Source: Pseudomonas purpurea (GTDB lineage: Bacteria; Pseudomonadota; Gammaproteobacteria; Pseudomonadales; Pseudomonadaceae). Taken from it: a stretch of DNA of 64,000 bases. The translations under genes and the position numbers were made by a program. Positions 42,042-51,681 of the stretch are shown one piece after another. The notes beneath the pieces were generated by a model that worked only from the letters and a program-made list of their open reading frames with translations, was not told the origin of the DNA and did not search any database. Position 1 is the stretch's first letter; the number at the start of each line of letters is the position of its first letter. Where the stretch lies: assembly GCF_039908635.1 (NCBI RefSeq), contig NZ_CP150918.1, positions 5,286,001 to 5,350,000 of the forward strand. The letters are read 5' to 3'.

Positions 42042-43241
42042 TTACGCCGCGCTGAACAGCTTGTGCGGGTCAATCACGAACTTCTTCGGCACACCGGCAT
42101 CGAATTCGCCGTAACCACGTGGGGCATCGTCGAGGCTGATGACTTCGACACCCACGATGTCGGCAATCTTGATCCGGTCCCACATGATCGCCTGCATCAG
42201 CTGGCGGTTGTACTTCATGACCGGGGTCTGGCCGGTGTGGAAGCTGTGGGATTTGGCCCAGCCCAGACCGAAACGAATGCTCAGGCTGCCCATTTTCGCG
42301 GCGGCGTCCACAGCACCCGGATCTTCAGTGACGTACAGGCCCGGAATACCGATTTTGCCCGCCACCCGAACCACGCCCATCAGCGAGTTGAGTACGGTGG
42401 CCGGCGCTTCGTGTTTCACGCCGTCATGGCCGTGACCACGGGCTTCGAAGCCGACTGCATCGACGGCGCAATCGACTTCCGGTTCGCCCAGCAGTGCAGC
42501 GATCTGTTCGTGCAGCGGCGTGTCCTGGGACAGGTCGGCGATTTCAAACCCCTGGGCCTTGGCGTGAGCCAAGCGGATCGGGTTGACGTCACCGATGATC
42601 ACCACCGCCGCACCCAGCAGGCGAGCGGAAGCGGCAGCCGCCAGACCCACCGGGCCAGCGCCCGCGATGTACACCGTGCTGCCCGGCCCAACGCCCGCAG
42701 TGACTGCGCCGTGGTAACCGGTCGGCAGGATGTCGGAGAGGCAGGTCAGGTCGCGGATTTTCTCCATGGCCCGGTCGCGGTCCGGCAGTTTCAGCAGGTT
42801 GAAGTCGGCGTACGGCACCATCGCGTACTCGGCCTGGCCACCGGTCCAGTCGCCCATGTCGACGTAACCGTAGGCACCGCCCGGACGGGCCGGGTTGACG
42901 CTCAGGCACACGCCAGTGTGCATTTCCTTGCAGGAGCGGCAACGGCCGCATGCGACGTTGAACGGCACGGACACCAGGTCGCCGATCTTCAGGTTCTCGA
43001 CATCGCTGCCCTTCTCGATCACTTCACCGGTGATCTCGTGGCCCAGCACCAGACCGGTCTGGGCCGTGGTGCGACCGCGCACCATGTGCTGGTCCGAACC
43101 ACAGATATTGGTGGAAACCACACGCAGGATGACGCCGTGCTCGATCTTCCTGCCGCGCGGGTCCTGCATTTTCGGATAGTCGATTTTCTGCACCTCGACC
43201 TTACCGTTGCCGAGATACACCACACCACGATTGCCAGACAT
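42042..43241 (-). CDS. fdhA: Glutathione-independent formaldehyde dehydrogenase, 399 aa
   Basis: Zinc medium-chain dehydrogenase oxidising formaldehyde to formate with NAD+. It has the catalytic-zinc CGSDQHMVRG and GHEITGEVIEKG, the structural-zinc CGRCRSCKEMHTGVC, and the NAD-binding VYIAGAGPVGLAAAASARLL. Length and N-terminus (MSGNRGVVYLGNGKVEVQKI) match P. putida formaldehyde dehydrogenase, which needs no glutathione. It detoxifies formaldehyde released by GbcAB and DgcAB. It is separated from purU by a 222-bp gap with a REP doublet, so it may have its own promoter; a strong terminator follows. Confidence 0.92.
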   Translation of the reverse strand: MSGNRGVVYLGNGKVEVQKIDYPKMQDPRGRKIEHGVILRVVSTNICGSDQHMVRGRTTAQTGLVLGHEITGEVIEKGSDVENLKIGDLVSVPFNVACGRCRSCKEMHTGVCLSVNPARPGGAYGYVDMGDWTGGQAEYAMVPYADFNLLKLPDRDRAMEKIRDLTCLSDILPTGYHGAVTAGVGPGSTVYIAGAGPVGLAAAASARLLGAAVVIIGDVNPIRLAHAKAQGFEIADLSQDTPLHEQIAALLGEPEVDCAVDAVGFEARGHGHDGVKHEAPATVLNSLMGVVRVAGKIGIPGLYVTEDPGAVDAAAKMGSLSIRFGLGWAKSHSFHTGQTPVMKYNRQLMQAIMWDRIKIADIVGVEVISLDDAPRGYGEFDAGVPKKFVIDPHKLFSAA

Positions 43242-43344
43242 GCTTTCACCTCGCTGTTGTTTTTATGAAACCGCGTTGCCCAGGCAGGCAGCGCGTTAAG
43301 TGCTCGGGTACAGATGCTGCTTCTTGTGTTGCTTGTAAGGGCCT

Positions 43345-43440
43345 CATCGCGAGCAAGCTCGCTCCCACATTGGATCTAGGGTGTGTCTGAGATCTGTGTA
43401 CTGACACAGCCCCCTGTGGGAGCGAGCTTGCTCGCGAATG
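43345..43440. repeat. REP doublet (REPIN), GTGGGAGCGAG type
   Basis: CATCGCGAGCAAGCTCGCTC and TGTGGGAGCGAGCTTGCTCG enclose about 45 bp between purU and fdhA. Confidence 0.88.
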
Positions 43441-43463
43441 GGCTGCGCAGCGGCCCCAGAAAT

Positions 43464-44321
43464 CTAAAGAACGACCGTGCGATTGGCGTTCAGGAACACC
43501 CGTCGCTCAATGTGATAACCAACGGCACGCGCCAACGTCAGCCCTTCGATATCCCGACCTTTGGCGATCAAATCTTCGGGGTAATGGCTGTGATCCACCG
43601 CTTCCACGCCCTGGGCGATGATCGGGCCTTCGTCCAGGTCGTTGTTGATGTAGTGCGCCGTGGCGCCGACCAGTTTCACGCCCTTGTTGTAGGCCTGGTG
43701 ATACGGCTTGGCGCCTTTGAAACCGGGCAGCAACGAGTGGTGGATATTGATCGCCTTGCCGTCGAGCTTGCGGCACAGCTCTGGCGACAGCACCTGCATG
43801 TAACGGGCGAGGATCACCAGTTCGGCGCCGGAGTCTTCAATCACCTGCCAGACCTGCCGCTCTTGCGAGGGCTTGTCGTTCGGGTCGAGCGGGAAGTGGT
43901 AATAGGGAATCTCATGCCAGTCGGCCAACGGCTTGAGGTCCGGGTGGTTGGACACCACTGCGACCACGTCCATCGACAACTGGCCGATGCGCTGGCGATA
44001 GAGCAAATCGTTGAGGCAGTGATCGGCCTTGGACACCATGATCACCACTTTTGGCCGGTGGTGCGGCGGTGTCAGCTCGAAGATCATGCCGAACGCGTCG
44101 GTCCGTTCGGCCAGCCCTGCGCGGAACGCCTGCTCGTTGAAGTCCTCGGGTTGACGGAATTCCACCCGAATGAAGAAGCGACCCGAGAGTCGGTCATCGA
44201 AGGAGTGGTGCTCGGTGACGTAGCAGCCCTGCTCGAACAGAAAGCGGGTCACCGCATCGACCGTGCCCAGGACGCTCGGGCAATCGGCGGTCAGGATCCA
44301 TGTGTCTGGGGCGCGGCTCAT
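43464..44321 (-). CDS. purU: Formyltetrahydrofolate deformylase, 285 aa
   Basis: N-terminal ACT domain (TWILTADCPSVLGTVDAVTR, residues 7-85) and a C-terminal formyltransferase-fold domain with INIHHSLLPGFKGAKPYHQA and GATAHYINNDLDEGPII, which hold the catalytic histidine and aspartate. It hydrolyses 10-formyl-THF to formate and THF. Next to soxBDAG it should recycle folate loaded with C1 units by sarcosine oxidase. PAO1 has a second purU in this locus; this is that copy by context. A REP doublet separates it from soxG. Confidence 0.9.
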   Translation of the reverse strand: MSRAPDTWILTADCPSVLGTVDAVTRFLFEQGCYVTEHHSFDDRLSGRFFIRVEFRQPEDFNEQAFRAGLAERTDAFGMIFELTPPHHRPKVVIMVSKADHCLNDLLYRQRIGQLSMDVVAVVSNHPDLKPLADWHEIPYYHFPLDPNDKPSQERQVWQVIEDSGAELVILARYMQVLSPELCRKLDGKAINIHHSLLPGFKGAKPYHQAYNKGVKLVGATAHYINNDLDEGPIIAQGVEAVDHSHYPEDLIAKGRDIEGLTLARAVGYHIERRVFLNANRTVVL

Positions 44322-44377
44322 CGTTTGGTGACTCCTGTTCGAAAATACCTTCGCGACTGCGAAAACTGACGCAACCT

Positions 44378-44511
44378 TGTGGCGAGGGAGCTTGCTCCCG
44401 CTGGGTTGCGAAGCGACCCAAAAATCAGCAACCGCGATCCTTCAGGAGGAACGCAGACTCAGGTTTTACGACTGCTGTGCAGCCGAGCGGGAGCAAGCTC
44501 CCTCGCCACAG
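44378..44511. repeat. REP doublet (REPIN), GTGGCGAGG type
   Basis: TTGTGGCGAGGGAGCTTGCT and its inverted copy with inner hairpin arms, between soxG and purU. Confidence 0.88.
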
Positions 44512-44523
44512 ATGGGCCGATCA

Positions 44524-45156
44524 TTACGCCTGAACATTCAACCCATACTCAGCCGCCGCATCCTGCAACCACAGCCACCAGTAATCCGAGAAGCTGCGAC
44601 GGATCAGCAATTCCCAGGTGTCTTCAGCGGTATGGCGGATCACCAGTTGCGACTTGGCGAACACCGTGCCCACGGCCTTGCCCACCGGGAAGTTGTTGGG
44701 GTGCACGTCGTAGCTGGTGGACTTCATCAGCACTTCGCGGACTTTCGGGCCGCTCAGTTCAAGAATCTGCTGGCCGCCGCTGACGTTGACGATCTGGATG
44801 TGCAGGTCGCCCAGGGCTTCACGCAGTTTTTGCTCGGCGGCGAACTCTTCACCGGTGGGCACGATCAGCAGCCATTCGTCCGGCCCCAGCCATTGCAGGC
44901 TGGTTTCGCCTTTGACCACGACCGTCAGCGCCCCCGGCAACTCAATGCCCAAAGCCTTGTGCACGCCAGCGGCGAACGCGGCATCGTGGCCGTCGCCACG
45001 GAGGGTCAGGTGGCCCAGGAGTTTCTTTTCACGCACAGTGACACCGGCGTTTTTACGGCCCTTACCCACCAGGCTGGCGAGGTCGGCATGATGCAGCGAC
45101 GACTCGGCCTTGGCCCCGGTGGTTGGGCGTTGTTGGTAAACATTGGCTGCGGTCAT
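44524..45156 (-). CDS. soxG: Sarcosine oxidase gamma subunit, 210 aa
   Basis: Smallest folded subunit of heterotetrameric sarcosine oxidase, with a GcvT-like fold: AALHKAL-type helix in FAAGVHKALGIELPGALTVV, LQWLGPDEWLLIVP, and VNVSGGQQILELSGPKVREV. The frame extends to 45258, but the ATG at 45156 follows AGGTGC and matches the family start (MTAANVYQQRP). It contacts the alpha subunit and is needed for assembly. Last of soxB-D-A-G; a 192-bp gap with a REP doublet separates it from soxA. Confidence 0.9.
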   Translation of the reverse strand: MTAANVYQQRPTTGAKAESSLHHADLASLVGKGRKNAGVTVREKKLLGHLTLRGDGHDAAFAAGVHKALGIELPGALTVVVKGETSLQWLGPDEWLLIVPTGEEFAAEQKLREALGDLHIQIVNVSGGQQILELSGPKVREVLMKSTSYDVHPNNFPVGKAVGTVFAKSQLVIRHTAEDTWELLIRRSFSDYWWLWLQDAAAEYGLNVQA

Positions 45157-45212
45157 AAAGCACCTTTCCTGAATTCTGTTGGTTCCGGCTCTTGTGGTGG
45201 CGGGTCTACCGC

Positions 45213-45305
45213 CATCGCGAGCAAGCTCGCTCCCACAGTGAACTGATGCCTGACACAAACTTTTCTGGCTACTTCAATCCTGTGGGAGCGAGCTTGCTCG
45301 CGATG
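45213..45305. repeat. REP doublet (REPIN) between soxA and soxG
   Basis: CATCGCGAGCAAGCTCGCTC and TGTGGGAGCGAGCTTGCTCG enclose about 43 bp inside the sox operon. Confidence 0.88.
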
Positions 45306-45348
45306 CAGACGACGCGGTTTAACAGCGCGCCCACAGGACTCAAGACCA

Positions 45349-48300
45349 TTAAATGTTCTGGCGATCACCTTTCGGATCGAAGAACACCGAAGAAACGATT
45401 TCCGCCTCGATCACGCTGCCGTCGGCCAGCGGTGCGAACACCCGCTCGCCGATGCGCTTCAAGCCGCCCTTGACCACGCCCATGGCAAACGAATAGCCGA
45501 GGGAGTTGTGCAAGTAGCTGGAGGTCACGTGACCAACCATGCTCATCGGGATCGCCTGCTTGGTGTTGAACACCAGTTGCGCACCTTCCGGCAGCCATTT
45601 GGTCGGGTCGATTGGCTTCAGGCCCACCAACTGTTTGCGCTGATCACGCACGCAGTCTTCGCGGTTCATCCCACGCCAGCCGATCCACGAGAACGGTTTG
45701 GTGCGGCCGACGCACCAGCCCATATTCAGGTCGTCCGGGGTCATCGAGCCGTCGGTGTCCTGGCCGACGATGATGAAACCCTTCTCCGCCCGCAGGATGT
45801 GCATGGTTTCGGTGCCGTACGGCGTCAGGTTGTACTTCTTGCCGGCCTCGGCGATTTTTTCCAGCACGCCCATCGCATAGTCGGCCTGCACGTTGACTTC
45901 GTACGACAGCTCACCGGTAAACGAGATCCGGAACACCCGCGCCGGCACACCGCCCACCAGGCCTTCTTTCCAGGTCATGAACGGGAAGCCGTCCTTGTCC
46001 AGGTCGATATCGGTGACTTCGCTGAGCAGCTTGCGGCTGTTCGGCCCCGACAGGGTCATGGTTGCCCAGTGGTCGGTGACCGAGGTGAAGTACACCTTCA
46101 GGTCTGGCCATTCGGTCTGTTGGTAGATTTCCAGCCATTGCAGCACGCGTGCCGCGCCGCCCGTGGTGGTGGTCATCAGGAAGTGGTTGTCGCCGATGCA
46201 GGCGGTTACGCCGTCATCGAAGACCATCCCGTCTTCCTTGCACATCAGGCCGTAGCGGGCCTTGCCCACGTCGAGCTTGGTCCAGGCGTTGGAGTAGATG
46301 CGGTTGAGGAACTCACGGGCATCCGGCCCTTGAATGTCGATCTTGCCGAGCGTCGAAGCATCCAGCAGGCCGACGCTTTCACGCACAGCCAGGCATTCGC
46401 GTTTGACGGCGGCATGCAGGTCTTCGCCGTTTTTCGGGAAGTACCAAGGGCGCTTCCACTGGCCGACGTCTTCGAACTCGGCGCCGTTCTTCACGTGCCA
46501 GGCTTGCAGCGCGGTGTAACGCACCGGCTCGAAGATGTGCCCACAGTGACGGCCGGCTACCGCGCCAAATGTGACCGGCGTGTAGTTCGGGCGGAACATG
46601 GTGGTGCCCATCTGCGGGATGGTCACGTTCAGCGAACGGGCGGCAATCGCCAGGCCGTTGACGTTACCGAGTTTGCCCTGATCAGTGCCGAAGCCCAGCG
46701 CGGTGTAGCGCTTGACGTGCTCAACCGACTCGAAGCCTTCGCGGGTTGCCAGTTCGATGGCGGCTGCGGTGACGTCGTTTTGCAGGTCGACGAATTGCTT
46801 CGGCGCCCGTGCGGTGTTCTTTTCATGCGGCACCTGGAACAGCGCCAGGGTCGGTTCTTCAAGACGGCTCAAGGCTTTGGGCAGCACGCCTTCGACCGTT
46901 TGGAACCCGGCTTCGGCCGCCGCGCGCACGCCGCCTTCAAAACCGTCGGCCAGCGAATCGCCGAGGCCGTAGACGCCATTGATACCGCCGACGCACACGC
47001 GTTTCTGCGGTGCTTCGCCCGGTACGAAACCGAGGATGTCTTCGCGCCAGGTCGGTTTACCGCCCAAGTGCGAGGCCAGGTGAACCACCGGGCTGTAGCC
47101 GCCGGAACTGGCCACCAGGTCGCAGTCCAGCCATTCACCTGGACTGGTGACGGTGTGTGCCTTGACGTCGATGGCCGCCACGCGGGCCGCCGTCACGCGT
47201 TTGCTGCCACGGGTTTCGATCACCGCGCTGCCGGTCAGGATGCGAATGCCTTTGGCCCGTGCTTCTTCCACCAGCGCGCCGCGCGGGTTGCTCCGCGCAT
47301 CGGCAATGGCCACCACTTGCTGACTGGCATCGAGCCAGTCCAGCGCCACGCGGTAAGCGTGGTCGTTGTTGGTGGACAGCACCAGTTTTTTGCCCGGCGC
47401 TACGCCGTAGCGACGTACGTAAGTGGAAACTGCACCGGCCAGCATGTTGCCCGGTACGTCGTTGTTGCCGTAAACCAATGGACGCTCGCAGCTGCCTGTC
47501 GCCAGCACCACGCGTTTGGCGCGAACCCGGTGGATACGCTGACGCACCTGGCCAATCGGGGCGCGGTCGCCGAGGTGATCGGTGAGGCGCTCGTGAATGG
47601 TCAGGAAGTTATGGTCGTGGTAACCGTTGACGGTCGCACGCGGCAACAGCAGCACGTCCGGGGTGTCTTTCAGTTCGGTGATGACACTGGCGACCCACTC
47701 GGTGGCCGGCTTGCCGTCGAGGCTTTCGCGGGAATCGAGCAGGCTGCCGCCGAACTCTTCCTGCTCATCGGCCAGGATCACCCGGGCGCCGCTGCGCGCA
47801 GCCGCCAGTGCCGCCGCCAGACCGGCCGGGCCAGCGCCGACGATCAGCACGTCGCAGTGGTGGTTCATGTAGTCGTAGGTGTCCGGATCGTTCTCGGTCG
47901 GCGAACGGCCAAGACCTGCGGCCTTGCGAATGTACTTCTCGTAGGTCATCCAGAACGATTGCGGGTACATGAAGGTTTTGTAGTAGAAACCCGGCGGCAT
48001 CAGCTTGCCGCCGACCTTGCCGAGAATCCCCATCATGTCGTTGTTCACGCTCGGCCAGCCGTTGGTGCTGGTGGCGACCAAACCTTGATACAGCGCTTGT
48101 TGCGTGGCGCGTACGTTGGGAATCTGCGTGGCTTCGGTGGCGCCGATCTGCAACACCGCGTTCGGCTCTTCGGCGCCCGCTGCAAAAATGCCGCGTGGGC
48201 GGGAATACTTGAAGCTGCGACCGATGATGTCGACGCCGTTGGCCAGCAGTGCAGCGGCCAGGGAATCACCTTCAAAGCCTTTGTAGCTCTGACCGTTGAA

Positions 48301-48366
48301 GGTGAAGCTGAGGACTTTGTTGCGGTCGATCCGTCCACCGTTGGACAGGCGATTGATCTGGCTCAT
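45349..48366 (-). CDS. soxA: Sarcosine oxidase alpha subunit, 1005 aa
   Basis: N-terminal ferredoxin-like domain (VLSFTFNGQSYKGFEGDSLA, about 18-105), a FAD/NAD-binding oxidoreductase core (CDVLIVGAGPAGLAAALAAA near 170 and VVLATGSCERPLVYGNNDVP), and a C-terminal GcvT-like folate domain (about 600-1000; FMTWKEGLVGGVPARVFRIS, GTETMHILRAEKGFIIVGQD). The complex oxidises sarcosine to glycine and passes the methyl carbon as 5,10-methylene-THF, releasing H2O2. Length is normal. Its start overlaps soxD by ATGA. Confidence 0.95.
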   Translation of the reverse strand: MSQINRLSNGGRIDRNKVLSFTFNGQSYKGFEGDSLAAALLANGVDIIGRSFKYSRPRGIFAAGAEEPNAVLQIGATEATQIPNVRATQQALYQGLVATSTNGWPSVNNDMMGILGKVGGKLMPPGFYYKTFMYPQSFWMTYEKYIRKAAGLGRSPTENDPDTYDYMNHHCDVLIVGAGPAGLAAALAAARSGARVILADEQEEFGGSLLDSRESLDGKPATEWVASVITELKDTPDVLLLPRATVNGYHDHNFLTIHERLTDHLGDRAPIGQVRQRIHRVRAKRVVLATGSCERPLVYGNNDVPGNMLAGAVSTYVRRYGVAPGKKLVLSTNNDHAYRVALDWLDASQQVVAIADARSNPRGALVEEARAKGIRILTGSAVIETRGSKRVTAARVAAIDVKAHTVTSPGEWLDCDLVASSGGYSPVVHLASHLGGKPTWREDILGFVPGEAPQKRVCVGGINGVYGLGDSLADGFEGGVRAAAEAGFQTVEGVLPKALSRLEEPTLALFQVPHEKNTARAPKQFVDLQNDVTAAAIELATREGFESVEHVKRYTALGFGTDQGKLGNVNGLAIAARSLNVTIPQMGTTMFRPNYTPVTFGAVAGRHCGHIFEPVRYTALQAWHVKNGAEFEDVGQWKRPWYFPKNGEDLHAAVKRECLAVRESVGLLDASTLGKIDIQGPDAREFLNRIYSNAWTKLDVGKARYGLMCKEDGMVFDDGVTACIGDNHFLMTTTTGGAARVLQWLEIYQQTEWPDLKVYFTSVTDHWATMTLSGPNSRKLLSEVTDIDLDKDGFPFMTWKEGLVGGVPARVFRISFTGELSYEVNVQADYAMGVLEKIAEAGKKYNLTPYGTETMHILRAEKGFIIVGQDTDGSMTPDDLNMGWCVGRTKPFSWIGWRGMNREDCVRDQRKQLVGLKPIDPTKWLPEGAQLVFNTKQAIPMSMVGHVTSSYLHNSLGYSFAMGVVKGGLKRIGERVFAPLADGSVIEAEIVSSVFFDPKGDRQNI

Positions 48367-48692
48367 ACCTTCGCTCCCAGAGCCTGCGCGGCCACTTTCG
48401 GACTGTCTGCCTTGTCGGTGAACTGTGGCTTGGTGCCGATCAGGTAGGTTTCGAGAATTTCATAGGTCACGGTGTCGCGGGTCGCGTTGAAGTACTGACG
48501 GCAACCGGCGGCGTGAATCCACAGTTCGTGGTGCAACCCGCGCGGGTTGTCACGGAAGAACATGTAGTCGCCCCACTCCTCGTCGGTGCAGGTATTCGGG
48601 TCCAGCGGGCGCGGGATATGCGCCTGGCCGGAAGCATGGAATTCCTCTTCGGAGCGCAGCTCACCGCAATGAGGACAGAAGATATGCAACAT
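48363..48692 (-). CDS. soxD: Sarcosine oxidase delta subunit, 109 aa
   Basis: Zinc-binding small subunit: MLHIFCPHCGELRSEEEFHA supplies a CxxC pair and GCRQYFNATRDTVTYEI the C-terminal cysteine. RPLDPNTCTDEEWGDYMFFR is the conserved central segment. The start at 48692 follows GAGGAG; the longer frame to 48740 is not supported. It overlaps soxA by 4 nt. A long palindromic element separates it from soxB. Confidence 0.93.
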   Translation of the reverse strand: MLHIFCPHCGELRSEEEFHASGQAHIPRPLDPNTCTDEEWGDYMFFRDNPRGLHHELWIHAAGCRQYFNATRDTVTYEILETYLIGTKPQFTDKADSPKVAAQALGAKV

Positions 48693-48723
48693 AGGGATTT
48701 CTCCTCTCAAGCCTCTTGAGAAC

Positions 48724-48832
48724 GTAGCGAGCGAAGGCAAGACAAGGCAAAAACAGGAGAGAAAGCGGAGCTTAGTTTACTAAGTGAGCATTTCGAGCCT
48801 GTTTTTAACGCAGTATTGCCGAGCGCAGTAGT
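48724..48832. repeat. Long imperfect palindrome inside the sox operon
   Basis: The centre is CTTAGTTTACTAAG (48771-48784). Flanking arms include AAAAACAGG (48749-48757) against CCTGTTTTT (48798-48806), and outer GCGAGCGAAGGCAA against TTGCCGAGCGC. It fills the 155-bp soxB-soxD gap and would form a hairpin of about 110 nt in the transcript. It is not a REP element; it shares GACAAGGC and an ACGCAG-type right side with the palindrome at 56142-56300. Confidence 0.7.
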
Positions 48833-48847
48833 TTTCATGAGGCTTTG

Positions 48848-50098
48848 TTAGTGGGCGACTGCTGCTGCGCCATGTTCATCGATCAACGCACCGTTGTGGA
48901 AACGGTCGATGGAGAAAGGTGCCGCCAGCGGGTGCATTTCACCCTTGGCGAGGCTGGCGGCAAACACGTTGCCCGAGCCAGGTGTTGCCTTGAAGCCACC
49001 GGTGCCCCAACCGCAGTTGAAGAACATGTTCGGCACTGGGGTTTTCGAGATGATCGGGCACGCGTCCGGCGTGGTGTCGACGATGCCGCCCCACTGGCGG
49101 TTCATGCGCACGCGGGACAGCACCGGGAACATCTCGACGATGGCCTGGATGGTGTGCTCGATCACCGGGTACGAACCGCGCTGGCCGTAGCCGTTGTAGC
49201 CGTCGATACCGGCACCGATCACCAGGTCGCCCTTGTCGGACTGGCTGATGTAACCGTGCACGGCGTTGGACATGATCACGCTGTCGATAATCGGTTTGAT
49301 CGGCTCGGACACCAGCGCTTGCAGCGGGTGGGACTCGATCGGCAGGCGGAAACCGGCGAGTTTGGCCATGTGCCCGGAGTTACCGGCAGTCACCACGCCA
49401 ACGCGCTTGGCGCCGATGAAGCCCTTGTTGGTTTCCACGCCGATGCACACGCCGTTTTCCTTGCGAAAACCGATCACTTCGGTCTGCTGGATCAGGTCCA
49501 CGCCCAAGGCGTCGGCCGCACGGGCAAAGCCCCACGCCACGGCATCGTGACGGGCCACGCCGCCGCGACGCTGGACGGTTGCGCCCATCACCGGGTAGCG
49601 GGTGTTTTTCGAGCAGTCGAGGTACGGAATCTCGTCGGCCACTTGTTGGGCGGTGAGCAGTTCGCCGTCGACGCCGTTGAGGCGGTTGGCGCTGACCCGA
49701 CGTTCGGAATCACGGATGTCCTGCAGCGTGTGGCACAGGTTGTAGACGCCGCGCTGGGAGAACATCACGTTGTAGTTCAGGTCCTGGGACAGGCCTTCCC
49801 AGAGTTTCATCGCGTGTTCATACAAGTGCGCCGACTCGTCCCAGAGGTAGTTGGAACGCACGATGGTGGTGTTGCGCGCGGTGTTACCGCCGCCCAGCCA
49901 GCCTTTCTCGACCACGGCCACGTTGGTGATGCCGTGCTCCTTGGCCAGGTAATAGGCGGTCGCCAGACCATGCCCGCCGCCGCCGACGATGACCACGTCG
50001 TAGACTTTCTTCGGAGTCGGCGTGCGCCACATCCGCTGCCAGTTTTCGTGGTGGCTGAGGGAGTGTTTGAAGAGGCCGAAGCCTGAGTAGCGTTGCAT
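48848..50098 (-). CDS. soxB: Sarcosine oxidase beta subunit, 416 aa
   Basis: FAD-dependent amine-oxidase-fold subunit that carries the sarcosine oxidation site. It has the dinucleotide motif [20 protein letters not shown] near residue 33, [15 protein letters not shown], and [20 protein letters not shown], where a histidine is the expected covalent FMN site in this family. The C-terminal [18 protein letters not shown] closes the FAD site. The ATG at 50098 is chosen (GGAG 9 nt upstream; usual start [13 protein letters not shown]). It follows glyA by 23 bp on the same strand. Confidence 0.94.
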   Translation of the reverse strand: MQRYSGFGLFKHSLSHHENWQRMWRTPTPKKVYDVVIVGGGGHGLATAYYLAKEHGITNVAVVEKGWLGGGNTARNTTIVRSNYLWDESAHLYEHAMKLWEGLSQDLNYNVMFSQRGVYNLCHTLQDIRDSERRVSANRLNGVDGELLTAQQVADEIPYLDCSKNTRYPVMGATVQRRGGVARHDAVAWGFARAADALGVDLIQQTEVIGFRKENGVCIGVETNKGFIGAKRVGVVTAGNSGHMAKLAGFRLPIESHPLQALVSEPIKPIIDSVIMSNAVHGYISQSDKGDLVIGAGIDGYNGYGQRGSYPVIEHTIQAIVEMFPVLSRVRMNRQWGGIVDTTPDACPIISKTPVPNMFFNCGWGTGGFKATPGSGNVFAASLAKGEMHPLAAPFSIDRFHNGALIDEHGAAAVAH

Positions 50099-50121
50099 AG
50101 TCATTTACTCCAAAACCGCGC

Positions 50122-51375
50122 TCAGCGATAAACCGGAAAGTCCGCGCACAGGGCCGCTACGTGCTTGGCAACGTTGGCCTCGACGTCGGCGTCGCCGAGG
50201 TTGTCGAGGATGTCGCAAATCCAGCCGGCCAGCTCAATGCACTGGGTGACCTTGAAGCCGCGCGAGGTGACCGCAGGGGTGCCGATGCGCAGGCCCGAGG
50301 TTACGAACGGCGACTGTGGATCGTTCGGTACGGCGTTCTTGTTCACGGTGATGTGGGCGCGACCGAGTGCTGCGTCCGCCTCTTTGCCGGTCAGGCCCTG
50401 ACGAATCAGGCTCACCAGGAACAGGTGGTTATCGGTGCCGCCGGACACTACATCGTAGCCACGTTTGATAAACACGCCGGCCATCGCCTGGGCGTTGTCG
50501 ATCACTTGTTGCTGATAAACCTTGAAGCCTGGCTCCAGCGCTTCCTTGAAGCACACGGCTTTGGCAGCAATCACGTGCATCAGCGGGCCGCCCTGGCCAC
50601 CGGGGAACACGGCTGCGTTGAATTTCTTTTCCAGTTCTTCATTGGCACGGGCCAGAATCAGGCCGCCCCGTGGACCGCGCAGAGTCTTGTGGGTGGTGGT
50701 GGTGACCACATCCGCATACGGCAGCGGGTTCGGGTACAGGCCAGCGGCAACCAGACCGGCCACGTGGGCCATGTCGACGAAGAAGTAGGCGCCCACTTTG
50801 TCGGCGATCTGCCGGAAACGCGGGAAGTCCAGGGTTTTGGAGTAGGCCGAGAACCCGGCGATGATCATTTTCGGTTTGTGTTCGACCGCCAGACGTTCGA
50901 CTTCGTCGTAGTCGATCAGGCCGGTTTTGGTGTCGATGCCGTATTGCACCGCGTTGTAGAGCTTGCCGGAGAAACTCACCTTGGCGCCGTGGGTCAGGTG
51001 ACCGCCGTGGGCCAGGCTCATGCCGAGCACGGTGTCGCCCGCATTCAGCAGCGCGAGGTAAACCGCGGCGTTGGCCTGGCTGCCGGAGTGCGGCTGGACG
51101 TTGGCGTAATCGGCGCCGAACAGTTGCTTGGCGCGTTCAATGGCCAGCGCCTCGACTTTGTCGACGTGCTCGCAGCCACCGTAATAACGCTTGCCCGGAT
51201 AACCTTCGGCGTATTTGTTGGTCAGGCCGCTGCCTTGCGCTTCCATCACGCGTTTGCTGGTGTAGTTCTCTGACGCGATCAGCTCGATGTGATCTTCCTG
51301 GCGTTGCTCCTCGGCATTCATCGCCGCCAGCAGTGCATCGTCGTAACCCTGGATCTGGTCTTGCTTGCTGAACAT
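50122..51375 (-). CDS. glyA: Serine hydroxymethyltransferase, 417 aa
   Basis: PLP enzyme interconverting serine and glycine with THF. Conserved: [57 protein letters not shown] and [16 protein letters not shown] with the Schiff-base lysine. Being first in glyA-soxBDAG, it can use the glycine and methylene-THF made by sarcosine oxidase to form serine, which matches the glyA1 role in PAO1. The ATG at 51375 is the family start [16 protein letters not shown] 306-bp gap upstream (51376-51681) holds its leader and a REP doublet; no regulator site was recognised. Confidence 0.95.
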   Translation of the reverse strand: MFSKQDQIQGYDDALLAAMNAEEQRQEDHIELIASENYTSKRVMEAQGSGLTNKYAEGYPGKRYYGGCEHVDKVEALAIERAKQLFGADYANVQPHSGSQANAAVYLALLNAGDTVLGMSLAHGGHLTHGAKVSFSGKLYNAVQYGIDTKTGLIDYDEVERLAVEHKPKMIIAGFSAYSKTLDFPRFRQIADKVGAYFFVDMAHVAGLVAAGLYPNPLPYADVVTTTTHKTLRGPRGGLILARANEELEKKFNAAVFPGGQGGPLMHVIAAKAVCFKEALEPGFKVYQQQVIDNAQAMAGVFIKRGYDVVSGGTDNHLFLVSLIRQGLTGKEADAALGRAHITVNKNAVPNDPQSPFVTSGLRIGTPAVTSRGFKVTQCIELAGWICDILDNLGDADVEANVAKHVAALCADFPVYR

Positions 51376-51548
51376 CGCGTCTCTCCCAGCGGCGGCGGTG
51401 CGCCATTCGTCTCGGTGAGGCCTCTGCACTAAGGCAGTGCCCTTTGGATGCGATGGTATGACCGGCTTCGAGTGGTCAAATGCCTATGGACGCCACGCAA
51501 AGGTGCGTTTACGACATGACTGAAAAAGGTCGGTCGCAGCCAGACCTT

Positions 51549-51672
51549 TGTGGCGAGGGAGCTTGCTCCCGCTCGACTGCGAAGCAGTCGCATAACCGGC
51601 CTATGCAATGTGTCTGGTGAATCGCATTGGGGCTGCTTCGCAACCCAGCGGGAGCAAGCTCCCTCGCCACAG
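51549..51672. repeat. REP doublet (REPIN), GTGGCGAGG type
   Basis: TGTGGCGAGGGAGCTTGCTC and its inverted copy, with inner GACTGCGAAGCAGTC, between glyA and the TraX-like gene. Confidence 0.9.
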
Positions 51673-51681
51673 GGGACGATG

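Noticed and set aside
41833..45305. CRISPR-like spacing of repeats between 41.8 and 45.3 kb
   Set aside because: The repeats are inverted REP doublets separated by whole genes, with no uniform spacers and no cas genes.
45508..48447. 979-codon open frame antisense to soxA
   Set aside because: It mirrors the third-position GC bias of soxA; the translation is low-complexity (His, Val, Gln rich) with no domain, and soxA is unmistakable.
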